Below, piece after piece: positions 5,944-12,301 of a stretch of DNA of 12,829 nucleotides. The position numbers and the translations under genes were made by a program. The first letter of the stretch is position 1. The number at the start of each line of letters is the position of its first letter. The notes under the pieces are model-generated. The model made no database searches. It was not told where the DNA came from and was given only the letters and a program-made list of their open reading frames with translations. Origin of the DNA: Brevibacterium sp. p3-SID960 (GTDB lineage Bacteria > Actinomycetota > Actinomycetes > Actinomycetales > Brevibacteriaceae). The stretch is from the NCBI RefSeq assembly GCF_025144725.1, contig NZ_JALXKS010000056.1:1-12829 (forward strand). Direction: 5' to 3'.

Positions 5944-6630
5944 ATGTCCCTTCACCTTGGAGACACCGCCCCTGACTTCACCACCGAGACCTCGGCGGGA
6001 CCCATCGCGTTCCACGACTGGGCCGGTGACGAGTGGGTCGTGTTCTTCTCCCACCCAGCCGACTTCACCCCTGTGTGAACCACCGAGCTCGGCCGCGTCT
6101 CCCAGCTGCAGGCCGAATGGGACAAGCGCGGCGTCAAGCCGATCGCGCTCTCGGTCGACACGAACGAGGAGCACGCCCAGTGGATCCCCGACATCAACGA
6201 GTACAACAACACCACCGTTGAATACCCGATCATCGCCGACCCGGACAAGAAGGTCGCCGAGCTCTACGACATGATCCACCCCGGCGAGGGCGACACCTCC
6301 TCGGTGCGCTCGGTGTTCGTCATCGACCCGGGCAAGAAGATCCGCCTGACGATGACCTACCCGAAGTCCACCGGCCGCAACTTCGATGAGATCCTGCGCG
6401 TCATCGACGCCCTGCAGGAAGCCGACCGAGGCGAATGCGCCACCGGCGTCGACTGGCAGCCCGGCGACAAGGTCATCGTGCCCCCGGAGGTGCCGACCGC
6501 TGAGGCGAAGGAGAAGTTCGACGACGTCGAGGAGCACTACTCCTACCTGCGCGCACCGCCCGCGTCAAGGCCGACGCCGCCGGCACCGGCGCTGTCGGCT
6601 GCGGCTGACACCGCGCTGACGTGCGCATGA
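5944..6630 (+). CDS. 1-Cys (Prx6-type) peroxiredoxin with in-frame TGA at the catalytic position; probable selenoprotein
   Basis: Read through the TGA at 6076-6078, this encodes 228 residues of the AhpC/TSA superfamily, Prx6 group, which reduce peroxides with one peroxidatic residue. Residues 35-51 read FSHPADFTPV-[TGA]-TTELGR; in Prx6 proteins the TGA position is the catalytic Cys. Other active-site residues are present: H37, T42 and R122 (SSVRSVFVIDP). The C-terminal Prx6 part is also present: TMTYPKSTGRNFDEILRVIDALQ, then VDWQPGDKVIVPPEVP and EEHYSYLR. No other in-frame stop interrupts it, and no start codon soon after the TGA would allow re-initiation. A SECIS-like hairpin follows. The most likely reading is selenocysteine at residue 45. 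Oddities: an extra Cys165 in GECATGVDW, and codon use after residue 203 that fits a shifted frame ending at 6608. Alternatives are a decaying pseudogene or sequencing error. No sel genes are in the window. Confidence 0.8.
6076..6078 (+). other. in-frame TGA at peroxidatic Cys codon, candidate selenocysteine codon
   Basis: This is codon 45 of the peroxiredoxin, following CCT GTG and preceding ACC ACC GAG CTC. TGC to TGA is a single base change, so a mutation or sequencing error is formally possible, but the position is the one residue where selenocysteine replaces cysteine in redox enzymes. Every gene here except the DUF1697 gene uses TGA as its ordinary stop, so recoding would have to be local. 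Confidence 0.7.
6079..6116 (+). promoter_or_regulatory. candidate bacterial SECIS element
   Basis: Immediately 3' of the UGA, TCGGCC (6089-6094) pairs with GGCCGA (6111-6116). After a bulged A (6110), GC (6095-6096) pairs with GC (6108-6109). This gives an 8-bp stem starting 11 nt after the UGA. The 11-nt apical loop (6097-6107) begins GUCU, with the GU at +19/+20. In the known E. coli fdhF element the GU in the loop lies at nearly the same distance. GC-rich coding sequence forms hairpins easily, so the fold alone is not proof. Confidence 0.55.
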
Positions 6631-6670
6631 CGGCTGACCGGGGCGCTCCGGTCACCGGCTGCTGACTGTT

Positions 6671-6698
6671 CTGCGGCCCCCCACCGGCGGGGCCGCAG
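6671..6698. terminator. strong hairpin terminator between convergent peroxiredoxin and PCMT genes
   Basis: CTGCGGCCCC (6671-6680) and GGGGCCGCAG (6689-6698) form a perfect 10-bp stem with an 8-nt loop. It sits between the two convergent genes and could serve both. No T tract follows. Confidence 0.75.
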
Positions 6699-6719
6699 TC
6701 GTCTGCAGGCCGCGGAATC

Positions 6720-7310
6720 TCAGTCTCCGTGGGCCTCGCGGATGAGCGGGACGAAGGCGTAGCCGCCGTGTTCGGTGATGTGCACCCCGCCCTGAACGAG
6801 CTTCTTCACCCGCAGCATCGTCGAGCCGACCGGGATGACGAGGATGCCGCCGGGAACGAGCTGGTCGATGAGCTCTTCGGGCAGCTGGGTGGCGGCAGCC
6901 GAGACGAGGATCCGGTCGAAGGGCTCGGCATCCGGCAGTCCGAACACCCCGCCGGTCGCCTCGACGATCTCGACGGTGTCGATGTCTGCCAGCAGCTGCC
7001 GGGCGGTGTCGGCCAGCGCGCTGATCCGCTCGACACCGGTGACAGAGCCCTCACGCCCGACGAGCTCGGCGAGGATCGCGGTGCTCCAGCCGGTGCCGCA
7101 GCCGATGTCGAGGACTCGCATCCCCGGGTGGACCTGGAGCAGGTCCATCATCGCCACCACCGTGCTCGGCTGGGAGTTCGTCTGCCCGTAGCCGATCGGC
7201 ACCGGCCGGTCCCACTGGCTGCTGCGGCGATGCTGGGCAGGCAGGAACCGGGCGCGGTCGAGGCGCTCCATCACCTCGCGAATCTCCGATGGGCGGGCGG
7301 CTGCGGTCAT
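6720..7310 (-). CDS. PCMT-type (protein-L-isoaspartate O-methyltransferase family) SAM-dependent methyltransferase
   Basis: A 196-residue protein of the PCMT family, which in its best-known form methylates isoaspartyl residues of damaged proteins using SAM. RFLPAQHR (21-28) and IGYGQTNSQPSTVVAMMDLL (39-58) match the N-terminal family region. Motif I is VLDIGCGTGWSTAILAELVG (66-85), the acidic residue after strand 2 is in VTGVERI (90-96), and FDRILVSAAATQLPEELIDQLVPGGILVIPVG (131-162) covers the C-terminal sheet. It ends VPLIREAHGD. The ATG at 7310 is preceded by AAAGGAG 7 nt upstream and is chosen over an ATG at 7382 inside the previous gene. It is third in a minus-strand run, 56 nt after the phosphopantetheinyl transferase. 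The substrate is not proven by sequence. Confidence 0.88.
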   Translation of the reverse strand: MTAAARPSEIREVMERLDRARFLPAQHRRSSQWDRPVPIGYGQTNSQPSTVVAMMDLLQVHPGMRVLDIGCGTGWSTAILAELVGREGSVTGVERISALADTARQLLADIDTVEIVEATGGVFGLPDAEPFDRILVSAAATQLPEELIDQLVPGGILVIPVGSTMLRVKKLVQGGVHITEHGGYAFVPLIREAHGD

Positions 7311-7366
7311 GTCCTCACTCCTTTGCTGCCACCAGTGTAGGAACCCTGTCTGTGTCCGCGCTGGCC

Positions 7367-8011
7367 TCAGCCGCGCAGGCACAGCGCAGCATGGAACGGC
7401 CCTTCAGCCTCGTGCGGAAGCACGCTCGCCGGAACCGCGACATCGCACAGGCACATGCTGGCCCCCGCGCCCGAGGCGGTGGTGACGTCATCGGCGGCAA
7501 GATCGCGCAGCAGGCCGGTCCCGTAGGCCTTGACGAGTGCCTCCTTGCGCACCCACAGCTGGGTGAACACGGCAGCCTGCTCCGCCGGGCCAGCCTGGGC
7601 GATCGCCGCCTGTTCGGCAGGATGCAGCAGCGCCGCCACCTCGGTCGCGGTCTGCCGGATGGCTCGCGCTTCGATGTCGACGCCGAGGGGCACATCGGAT
7701 GCTGCGATCGCCAGCAGACCTCCGGAACTGGCAAATGAGACGAAAGGGCCGGGCGCGCCGTCGACGAACAGCAGGGGAGCACCGCGCTCATCGGCATCCA
7801 GCCGCACCGACTCGACCGGCGCCTGCAACCAGCCGGCGAGCACCTGCCGGCTGATCCGGGTGCGCAGCGCTGCGTCAGCGGATCCGGCCGAGAGATCCTG
7901 AGAGGACGGCACTGCCGTGATGGAGGCGCTGAGGTCGGCGATCCACATGGGCACATCGGGTCGGCGCGGGCATGGGACGGTGAGCCTGGTGACCCCAGGC
8001 GGCAGGTTCAT
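7367..8011 (-). CDS. 4'-phosphopantetheinyl transferase superfamily protein (Sfp type)
   Basis: A 214-residue Sfp-type enzyme, which would attach the phosphopantetheine arm of CoA to carrier proteins of fatty acid, polyketide or nonribosomal peptide synthesis. The two metal and CoA-binding motifs are present: LGVDIEA (109-115) and LWVRKEALVKAYGTGL (152-167). The upstream motif usually reading SHS appears as VSFASSGGLLAIA (91-103), so the common His is absent. The ATG at 8011 overlaps the patatin stop codon (ATGA), so translation is probably coupled. Upstream in-frame ATGs exist but lie inside the patatin gene in a shadow frame. No carrier-protein synthase genes are nearby; a siderophore synthase elsewhere is a possible target, but this is speculation. 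Confidence 0.88.
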   Translation of the reverse strand: MNLPPGVTRLTVPCPRRPDVPMWIADLSASITAVPSSQDLSAGSADAALRTRISRQVLAGWLQAPVESVRLDADERGAPLLFVDGAPGPFVSFASSGGLLAIAASDVPLGVDIEARAIRQTATEVAALLHPAEQAAIAQAGPAEQAAVFTQLWVRKEALVKAYGTGLLRDLAADDVTTASGAGASMCLCDVAVPASVLPHEAEGPFHAALCLRG

Positions 8012-8931
8012 GAGCCGTCGAGACCGAGGAATTCGCGGATCGCCGGCATCTCGCGGCGCACCTGCGACAGGCCCATCCGGTGGGCTGCGGCGAGCTTCGA
8101 AAGATTGCGCTCGCCGTTGGACACCGGCATGATCTCCGGTGCGAAGACATACGCTTTGCCCTGGCGTTCGAGTTCGAAGACCTGCTCGCGCATCTCGTTG
8201 TAGCGCTTCCACCGGCCCAGCAGCGCATCGGCGACCGCCGGTTGCCGGCGGAAGTAGCTGCGGTAGAAGGCCGGGAACCGCTGCGGGGCCTTCTCATAGT
8301 CACGCTGCTGGGTCAGCACGATGAGGAACTTCTCGTAACCGGCCCGCTGGGCGGTCGGCAGCGGGATCCCGCCGTGCTCGGCCAGGGCACCGTCGACATA
8401 GGTGCGCTCGCCGATCGTCACCGGCGGCATCACCACCGGCATCGTCGACGATGCCTGGACGGCCGTCATCAGGTCGTGCATCTCATCGACATCGGCGCGC
8501 GACCAGATCCGCTCCTCACCGGATTCGACGTCGACAGCCGCGATGGCGAACTCGGCCGGATTGGCCTCGAAGGTCTCCCAGTCGAACGGCAGCGCTTCAT
8601 CCGGCTGCGAGGTGCCCTGGTAGATGTACTCGGAGTTGAACAGGCCCTGCCCGCGCAGGAACGTGCGCATATTGCCGAAGTTCGGGTCGGCGGAGAACTC
8701 GACGAAGCAGCGGCGGGCCCGCCACGGGTCATGCGAGAGGTAGTTCGCGGTGTTCGTCGCACCGGCGCTGATGCCTGCCACCCAGTCGAAGTAGATCTCC
8801 TCCTCGAGCAGGCGGATGACCATCGCCGACGTCAGCGCTGCGCGCATCCCGCCGCCTTCGAAGATGAGAGCCGTGTCGGTCACCGTGCTGTGCAGCTGAG
8901 CCGCGCCAGCTGTTGAGTCGTCTCCTGGCAT
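8008..8931 (-). CDS. patatin-like phospholipase family protein
   Basis: A 307-residue patatin-family hydrolase, probably acting on lipid acyl esters. The oxyanion-hole glycines are in LIFEGGGMRAALT (22-34), the nucleophile Ser55 is in GISAG (53-57), and the Asp180 of the Ser-Asp dyad is in YVDGALAEHGGIP (178-190). The C-terminal half, with LIVLTQQRDYEK and FAPEIMPVSNGERN, resembles the bacterial YjjU-like branch. No signal peptide is seen, so the protein should be cytoplasmic. The ATG at 8931 lies 6 nt after a -10-like TAGGTT, so the mRNA may be leaderless; a GGAG is only 2 nt from the ATG. It is the first gene of the minus-strand run with the phosphopantetheinyl transferase and the methyltransferase. 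Confidence 0.92.
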   Translation of the reverse strand: MPGDDSTAGAAQLHSTVTDTALIFEGGGMRAALTSAMVIRLLEEEIYFDWVAGISAGATNTANYLSHDPWRARRCFVEFSADPNFGNMRTFLRGQGLFNSEYIYQGTSQPDEALPFDWETFEANPAEFAIAAVDVESGEERIWSRADVDEMHDLMTAVQASSTMPVVMPPVTIGERTYVDGALAEHGGIPLPTAQRAGYEKFLIVLTQQRDYEKAPQRFPAFYRSYFRRQPAVADALLGRWKRYNEMREQVFELERQGKAYVFAPEIMPVSNGERNLSKLAAAHRMGLSQVRREMPAIREFLGLDGS

Positions 8932-8937
8932 GACTCC

Positions 8938-8943
8938 AACCTA
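8938..8943 (-). promoter_or_regulatory. -10 element of the patatin operon, leaderless layout
   Basis: On the minus strand TAGGTT is followed by exactly 6 nt and the ATG at 8931. I find no good -35. The spacing equals that of the udgB and tpx promoters. Confidence 0.4.
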
Positions 8944-9054
8944 CGACACCACGCGCCTCTTCGGGTGGGTTCAAGCCGCCCCGATTTCCGTGAGATCAGC
9001 CATGCCCGCACGCAGTGCTGTGCCGCAGACATCCATAGTGAAGCACAAGACAGC

Positions 9055-9082
9055 TTGCCGGATAGGTTCAGCAGGCTAGGCT
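9055..9082 (+). promoter_or_regulatory. promoter of udgB, leaderless layout
   Basis: TTGCCG (9055-9060), 16-nt spacer, TAGGCT (9077-9082), then 6 nt to the ATG at 9089. No good Shine-Dalgarno sequence precedes the ATG, so transcription probably starts at or very near the start codon. Confidence 0.6.
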
Positions 9083-9088
9083 CAGGAC

Positions 9089-9958
9089 ATGACCGAACGC
9101 CTGCCGCACCCGCTCACCGGCCAGCTCTTCGCCTCGCCGGTGCCTGCCGGCCAGGGCTGGCCGGAAGATCCTGCCAAGCGCAGCACCCCGGTGGCCCGCA
9201 GTGCTGAGGACGTCACCCGCCTGGCCGATCGTGCACGCACCCTGGCTGAGCTCGATGCCCGGGTGACGAAGTGCCGGGCCTGCCCGAGGCTCGTCGACTG
9301 GCGCGAATCGGTCGCACACGACAAGCGCGCATCCTTTGCCGGGGAGCCGTACTGGGGCAGGCCGGTCGCCTCGCTCGGAGATCCGGAGGCGTGGCTGGGC
9401 ATCATCGGCCTCGCCCCAGCCGCCCACGGCGGGAACCGGACCGGGCGGATGTTCACCGGTGACCGGTCCGGCGACTGGATCCATGCTGCGCTCTACCGGG
9501 CGGGCATGAACTCCCAGCCCGACTCGAAGGTGGCAGGCGACGGGCTCGTCATGACCGGCGCGCGCACGATCGCCCCGGTCCACTGCGCCCCGCCGGACAA
9601 CAAACCCACCCCAGACGAACGGCACGCCTGTGCCGGGTGGCTGCGGCGCGAACTCCAGCTCATCCCCACCCTCGAAATCCTCATCGCTCTCGGTGGGATC
9701 GCCTGGCAGGCGACCCTGTCCGGTGTGCGCGCCATGGGCTGGGATGTCCCGCGCCCCCAGCCGCGGTTCGGCCACGGTGCCGAGGCGGTGCTCACCCGGC
9801 CAGACGGCGTGCCGGTGCGGCTGGTCGGCAGCTATCATCCCAGCCAGCAGAACACCTTCACCGGCCGGCTGACGACGGAGATGCTCGATGCGGTGTTTGC
9901 CCGGGCGAAGGAGATTCACCAGGTGAACACTGGTGAAACCCCGCGTCCCGACTCATGA
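9089..9958 (+). CDS. udgB: uracil-DNA glycosylase, family 5 (UdgB), iron-sulfur type
   Basis: A 289-residue family-5 uracil-DNA glycosylase, which removes uracil and some other deaminated bases from DNA. Motif A is GLAPAAHGGNRTGRMFTGD (107-125), the UdgB hallmark, which lacks the catalytic Asp/Asn of family 1. The late motif is SYHPSQQNTFTGRLT (248-262). Four cysteines suited to a 4Fe-4S cluster are C62 and C65 (KCRACPRL), C166 (VHCAPP) and C181 (HACAGW). The length and motif order match mycobacterial UdgB. The start at 9089 sits just after a promoter, consistent with a leaderless transcript. It is divergent from the patatin operon (157-bp gap with no other feature seen). Its Fe-S cluster would depend on the host Fe-S assembly system, of which SufE in this window is one component. 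Confidence 0.93.
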   Translation: MTERLPHPLTGQLFASPVPAGQGWPEDPAKRSTPVARSAEDVTRLADRARTLAELDARVTKCRACPRLVDWRESVAHDKRASFAGEPYWGRPVASLGDPEAWLGIIGLAPAAHGGNRTGRMFTGDRSGDWIHAALYRAGMNSQPDSKVAGDGLVMTGARTIAPVHCAPPDNKPTPDERHACAGWLRRELQLIPTLEILIALGGIAWQATLSGVRAMGWDVPRPQPRFGHGAEAVLTRPDGVPVRLVGSYHPSQQNTFTGRLTTEMLDAVFARAKEIHQVNTGETPRPDS

Positions 9959-10001
9959 GAGAACGCGCATAGGACGCCTGCGCGGTCGTAATCTGGAGGC
10001 A

Positions 10002-10020
10002 GGCAGCCGGACCGGCTGCC
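10002..10020. promoter_or_regulatory. 19-bp palindrome upstream of butanediol dehydrogenase, candidate operator or udgB terminator
   Basis: GGCAGCCGG and CCGGCTGCC are perfect 9-bp arms around a single A. It lies 23 nt upstream of the GTG start and 7 nt after a -10-like TAATCT (9989-9994). The one-base centre fits a protein-binding operator, though as RNA it could form a 7-bp hairpin with a 5-nt loop. Confidence 0.45.
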
Positions 10021-10043
10021 CGTCACGCGAAAGGTTCACGATC

Positions 10044-11105
10044 GTGAAAGCTGCACGCTACTACGACAACCACGACATCCGCATCGAAGACATCCCCGAG
10101 CCGGAGCTCAAGCCCGGCACAGTCGCCATCGACATCGCCTGGTGCGGCATCTGCGGAACCGATCTGCACGAGTACCTCGAAGGCCCCATCTTCATCCCGC
10201 CCAAGGGCAGCCCGCACCCGATCTCAGGGGAAGAGGCCCCGGTGACGATGGGCCACGAGTTCTCCGGCACCATCACCGCCCTCGGCGAGGGTGTTGACGA
10301 CCTCACCGTCGGTGAGTCCGTCGTCGTCGAGCCCTACATCATCGCCGAAGGCGTCGACACCGGTGAGGGATCGGACTACCACCTGTCGCCGAACATGAAC
10401 TTCATCGGCCTCGGCGGCCGCGGTGGTGGCCTGTCGGAGAAGATCGTCGTCGAACGCCGCTGGGTGCACCCGGTCGGCGATATGCCGCTCGACCAGGCCG
10501 CGCTCATCGAACCGCTCTCGGTCGGCCACCACGCCTACGTCCGCTCGGATGCCAAGGCCGGTGACGTCGCCATCGTCGGCGGTGCCGGGCCGATTGGCCT
10601 GCTGACCGCCGCTGTGCTCAAGGCCGAGGGCCTGACGGTCTACATCTCCGAGCTCTCCGAGGCCCGCAAGGCCAAGGCGCGTGAGACCGGTGTCGCCGAT
10701 GAGGTCTTCGACCCGCGTGAGGTCAACGTCGCCGACGAGGTCCGCAAGCGCACCGACGGCAAGGGCGCAGACGTCGGCTTCGAGTGCTCCTCGGTGCCGG
10801 CCGTCCTCGACATGCTGCTCGATGCGGTGCGTCCCGGCGCGGTCATCGTCAACGTCTCGATCTGGGGCTTCAACCCCGAGGTCGCGATGCCGCTGCTGGT
10901 GCTCAAGGAGATCGACCTGCGCGGCACCATCGGCTACGCCAACGACCACCCGGCCACCATCGAGCTCGTGCGTTCGGGCAAGCTCGACCTCGCCCCGTTC
11001 ATCACCGCGAAGATTCCGCTCGATGACCTGGTGGAGAAGGGCTTCGACCAGCTCATCAACAACAACGAGCATCATGTGAAGATCCTCGTCGACCCCAACG
11101 CCTGA
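10044..11105 (+). CDS. zinc-dependent 2,3-butanediol dehydrogenase-like protein (MDR family)
   Basis: A 353-residue medium-chain dehydrogenase most like (R,R)-butanediol dehydrogenase (BdhA/ButA type), which interconverts acetoin and 2,3-butanediol with NAD(H). Catalytic zinc ligands are Cys37 (WCGICGTDLHEY), His71-Glu72 (TMGHEFSG) and Glu156 (ALIEPLSVGHHA). The NAD fold begins at VAIVGGAGPIGLLTAAVL (176-193). The loop that holds structural zinc in many alcohol dehydrogenases has no cysteines here and reads PNMNFIGLGGRGGGLSE, as in B. subtilis BdhA. GTG at 10044 is chosen because GAAAGG (10029-10034) is 9 nt upstream and the family begins MKAARYY; the frame continues upstream to 9933 without homology. 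A 19-bp palindrome lies just upstream. Substrate could also be a related vicinal diol or sorbitol-type polyol. Confidence 0.9.
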   Translation: MKAARYYDNHDIRIEDIPEPELKPGTVAIDIAWCGICGTDLHEYLEGPIFIPPKGSPHPISGEEAPVTMGHEFSGTITALGEGVDDLTVGESVVVEPYIIAEGVDTGEGSDYHLSPNMNFIGLGGRGGGLSEKIVVERRWVHPVGDMPLDQAALIEPLSVGHHAYVRSDAKAGDVAIVGGAGPIGLLTAAVLKAEGLTVYISELSEARKAKARETGVADEVFDPREVNVADEVRKRTDGKGADVGFECSSVPAVLDMLLDAVRPGAVIVNVSIWGFNPEVAMPLLVLKEIDLRGTIGYANDHPATIELVRSGKLDLAPFITAKIPLDDLVEKGFDQLINNNEHHVKILVDPNA

Positions 11106-11130
11106 CGCTCTCCGCATCAGGCATCGACAC

Positions 11131-11166
11131 GGCCCGCCACTTCAGGAAACTCTGAAGCGGCGGGCC
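11131..11166 (+). terminator. strong hairpin terminator after butanediol dehydrogenase
   Basis: GGCCCGCC (11131-11138) pairs with GGCGGGCC (11159-11166). Inside, CTTCAG (11140-11145) pairs with CTGAAG (11152-11157), with an A/C mismatch between the two stems and a 6-nt loop GAAACT. A 14-bp stem of this quality is convincing despite no T tract. The -10-like TACGAT of the next gene follows directly at 11167. Confidence 0.8.
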
Positions 11167-11209
11167 TACGATGTTCGACGGACCATCTGCCGAGACCCCC
11201 GAGGACCCT

Positions 11210-12235
11210 ATGTCGCATCAGGCACACACCCCGCATGCCGCCCAGCCGCCGCGTGCCCCGCGCCGACCGTGGTACCTCGTGCCGCTGGACATGCTGCGCG
11301 GCTTCCTCATCGGGTGTGCTGAACTCGTCCCCGGTGTCTCTGGCGGCACGATTGCGCTGGTGACCGGCATCTACGACGAGCTCATCGGCTCAGCCTCCCA
11401 TGTCATCTCCGCTGCCAAGAAGCTCGTCGTCGGACCCGACCGGATCAGCGGGATGATGACAGAGCTGCGCCGCACCCAGTGGATGCTCATCATCCCCGTG
11501 CTCATCGGCATGGCGACTGCCGTGCTCTCGATCGCGGGGGTGATGAAGGACTTCGTCGCCGCCTATCCCGAGCACTCCCGCGGACTGTTCTTCGGTCTCG
11601 TGCTCGTGAGCATCCTGGTCCCGCTGCGCATGCTTCCGGCCCGGCGACCGGGCCAGCATCGGGCCGTGGGCGTCATCATGTTCGTCCTAGCCGCCGCAGC
11701 CGCGTTCATCATGGTCGGCTTCGCCGGCGGCGGCAACGATGCCGACCCCTCGCTGATCGTCGTGTTCTTCGCTGCTGCCGTGGCGGTCTGCGCGCTTGTG
11801 ATCCCCGGCGTGTCGGGATCGTTCTTCCTGCTGGCGGTGGGTCTGTACGCTACGACGATGACAGCGATCAGCGAACGCGACCTCGGCTACATCGCGATCT
11901 TCGGCCTCGGCGCGGTCTTCGGTCTCGCCAGCTTCGTGAGCCTGCTGCGCTATCTGCTCACCCACCACAGGCGGGTGACCCTGCTCGTCATGGCCGGGCT
12001 GATGTTCGGTTCGCTGCGCGCTCTGTGGCCGTGGCAGAGCGACGGCACCCCGGACGCCAGCGGTGAGACCCACGGTGTAGGCGCGCTCATCCTGCCGACC
12101 GCCCCGATCGCCGGGCCCGTGCTGCTGGCGCTCGCCGGTGCCGCCGCCGTGCTCATCCTCATCCTCGTCGAATCCCGCTATTCGCCGGTCGACCACGACG
12201 AGGAACTCGACGTCGAGCACAAGCCGGCACGCTGA
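11210..12235 (+). CDS. popT: DUF368 family membrane protein, PopT-type undecaprenyl phosphate transporter
   Basis: A 341-residue polytopic membrane protein of the DUF368 family. Members (PopT) have been reported as undecaprenyl-phosphate translocases that return the lipid carrier of cell-wall synthesis to the cytoplasmic face. The duplicated signature is clear: GCAELVPGVSGGTIALVTGIYDELI (35-59) in the first half and CALVIPGVSGSFFLLAVGLY (194-213) in the second. About eight hydrophobic segments are visible, and the tail (about 321-341) is charged and cytoplasmic or free. The N-terminus before residue 21 is His/Pro/Ala-rich and non-conserved. The ATG at 11210 has GAGGA 4 nt upstream; an upstream ATG at 11171 would add 13 residues and is less likely because it has no ribosome site. 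It stands alone between a terminator and the tpx promoter. The family is sure; the substrate is by homology. Confidence 0.88.
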   Translation: MSHQAHTPHAAQPPRAPRRPWYLVPLDMLRGFLIGCAELVPGVSGGTIALVTGIYDELIGSASHVISAAKKLVVGPDRISGMMTELRRTQWMLIIPVLIGMATAVLSIAGVMKDFVAAYPEHSRGLFFGLVLVSILVPLRMLPARRPGQHRAVGVIMFVLAAAAAFIMVGFAGGGNDADPSLIVVFFAAAVAVCALVIPGVSGSFFLLAVGLYATTMTAISERDLGYIAIFGLGAVFGLASFVSLLRYLLTHHRRVTLLVMAGLMFGSLRALWPWQSDGTPDASGETHGVGALILPTAPIAGPVLLALAGAAAVLILILVESRYSPVDHDEELDVEHKPAR

Positions 12236-12267
12236 GGGCCGGGAGTCTCATTGTGACCGTCTGCCAT

Positions 12268-12295
12268 TTGCCAGGGGTGTGCAGACGCGTAAGGT
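12268..12295 (+). promoter_or_regulatory. promoter of tpx, leaderless layout
   Basis: TTGCCA (12268-12273), 16-nt spacer, TAAGGT (12290-12295), then 6 nt to the ATG at 12302. The GAAGG just before the ATG is too close to act as a normal Shine-Dalgarno site. Confidence 0.6.
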
Positions 12296-12301
12296 GAAGG
12301 C

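Noticed and set aside
6076..6078. TGA read as part of a general genetic-code change (UGA as Trp or Cys)
   Set aside because: Fourteen of the fifteen genes here end in TGA at the expected place and no other gene has an internal TGA, so only local recoding, mutation or error can explain it.
6550..6560. Programmed ribosomal frameshift near the peroxiredoxin end
   Set aside because: No slippery heptamer is present; a one-base deletion or sequencing error explains the frame change more simply.
6603..6665. A second selenocysteine after GCG in the alternative C-terminal frame (TGC GGC TGA at 6600-6608, open on to a TGA at 6663-6665)
   Set aside because: It resembles the GCUG tail of some reductases only loosely, would need both a frameshift and a second recoding, and encodes nothing recognisable downstream.
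10224..11117. 297-codon open frame opposite the butanediol dehydrogenase
   Set aside because: Antisense shadow of a well-supported gene, with no domain of its own.
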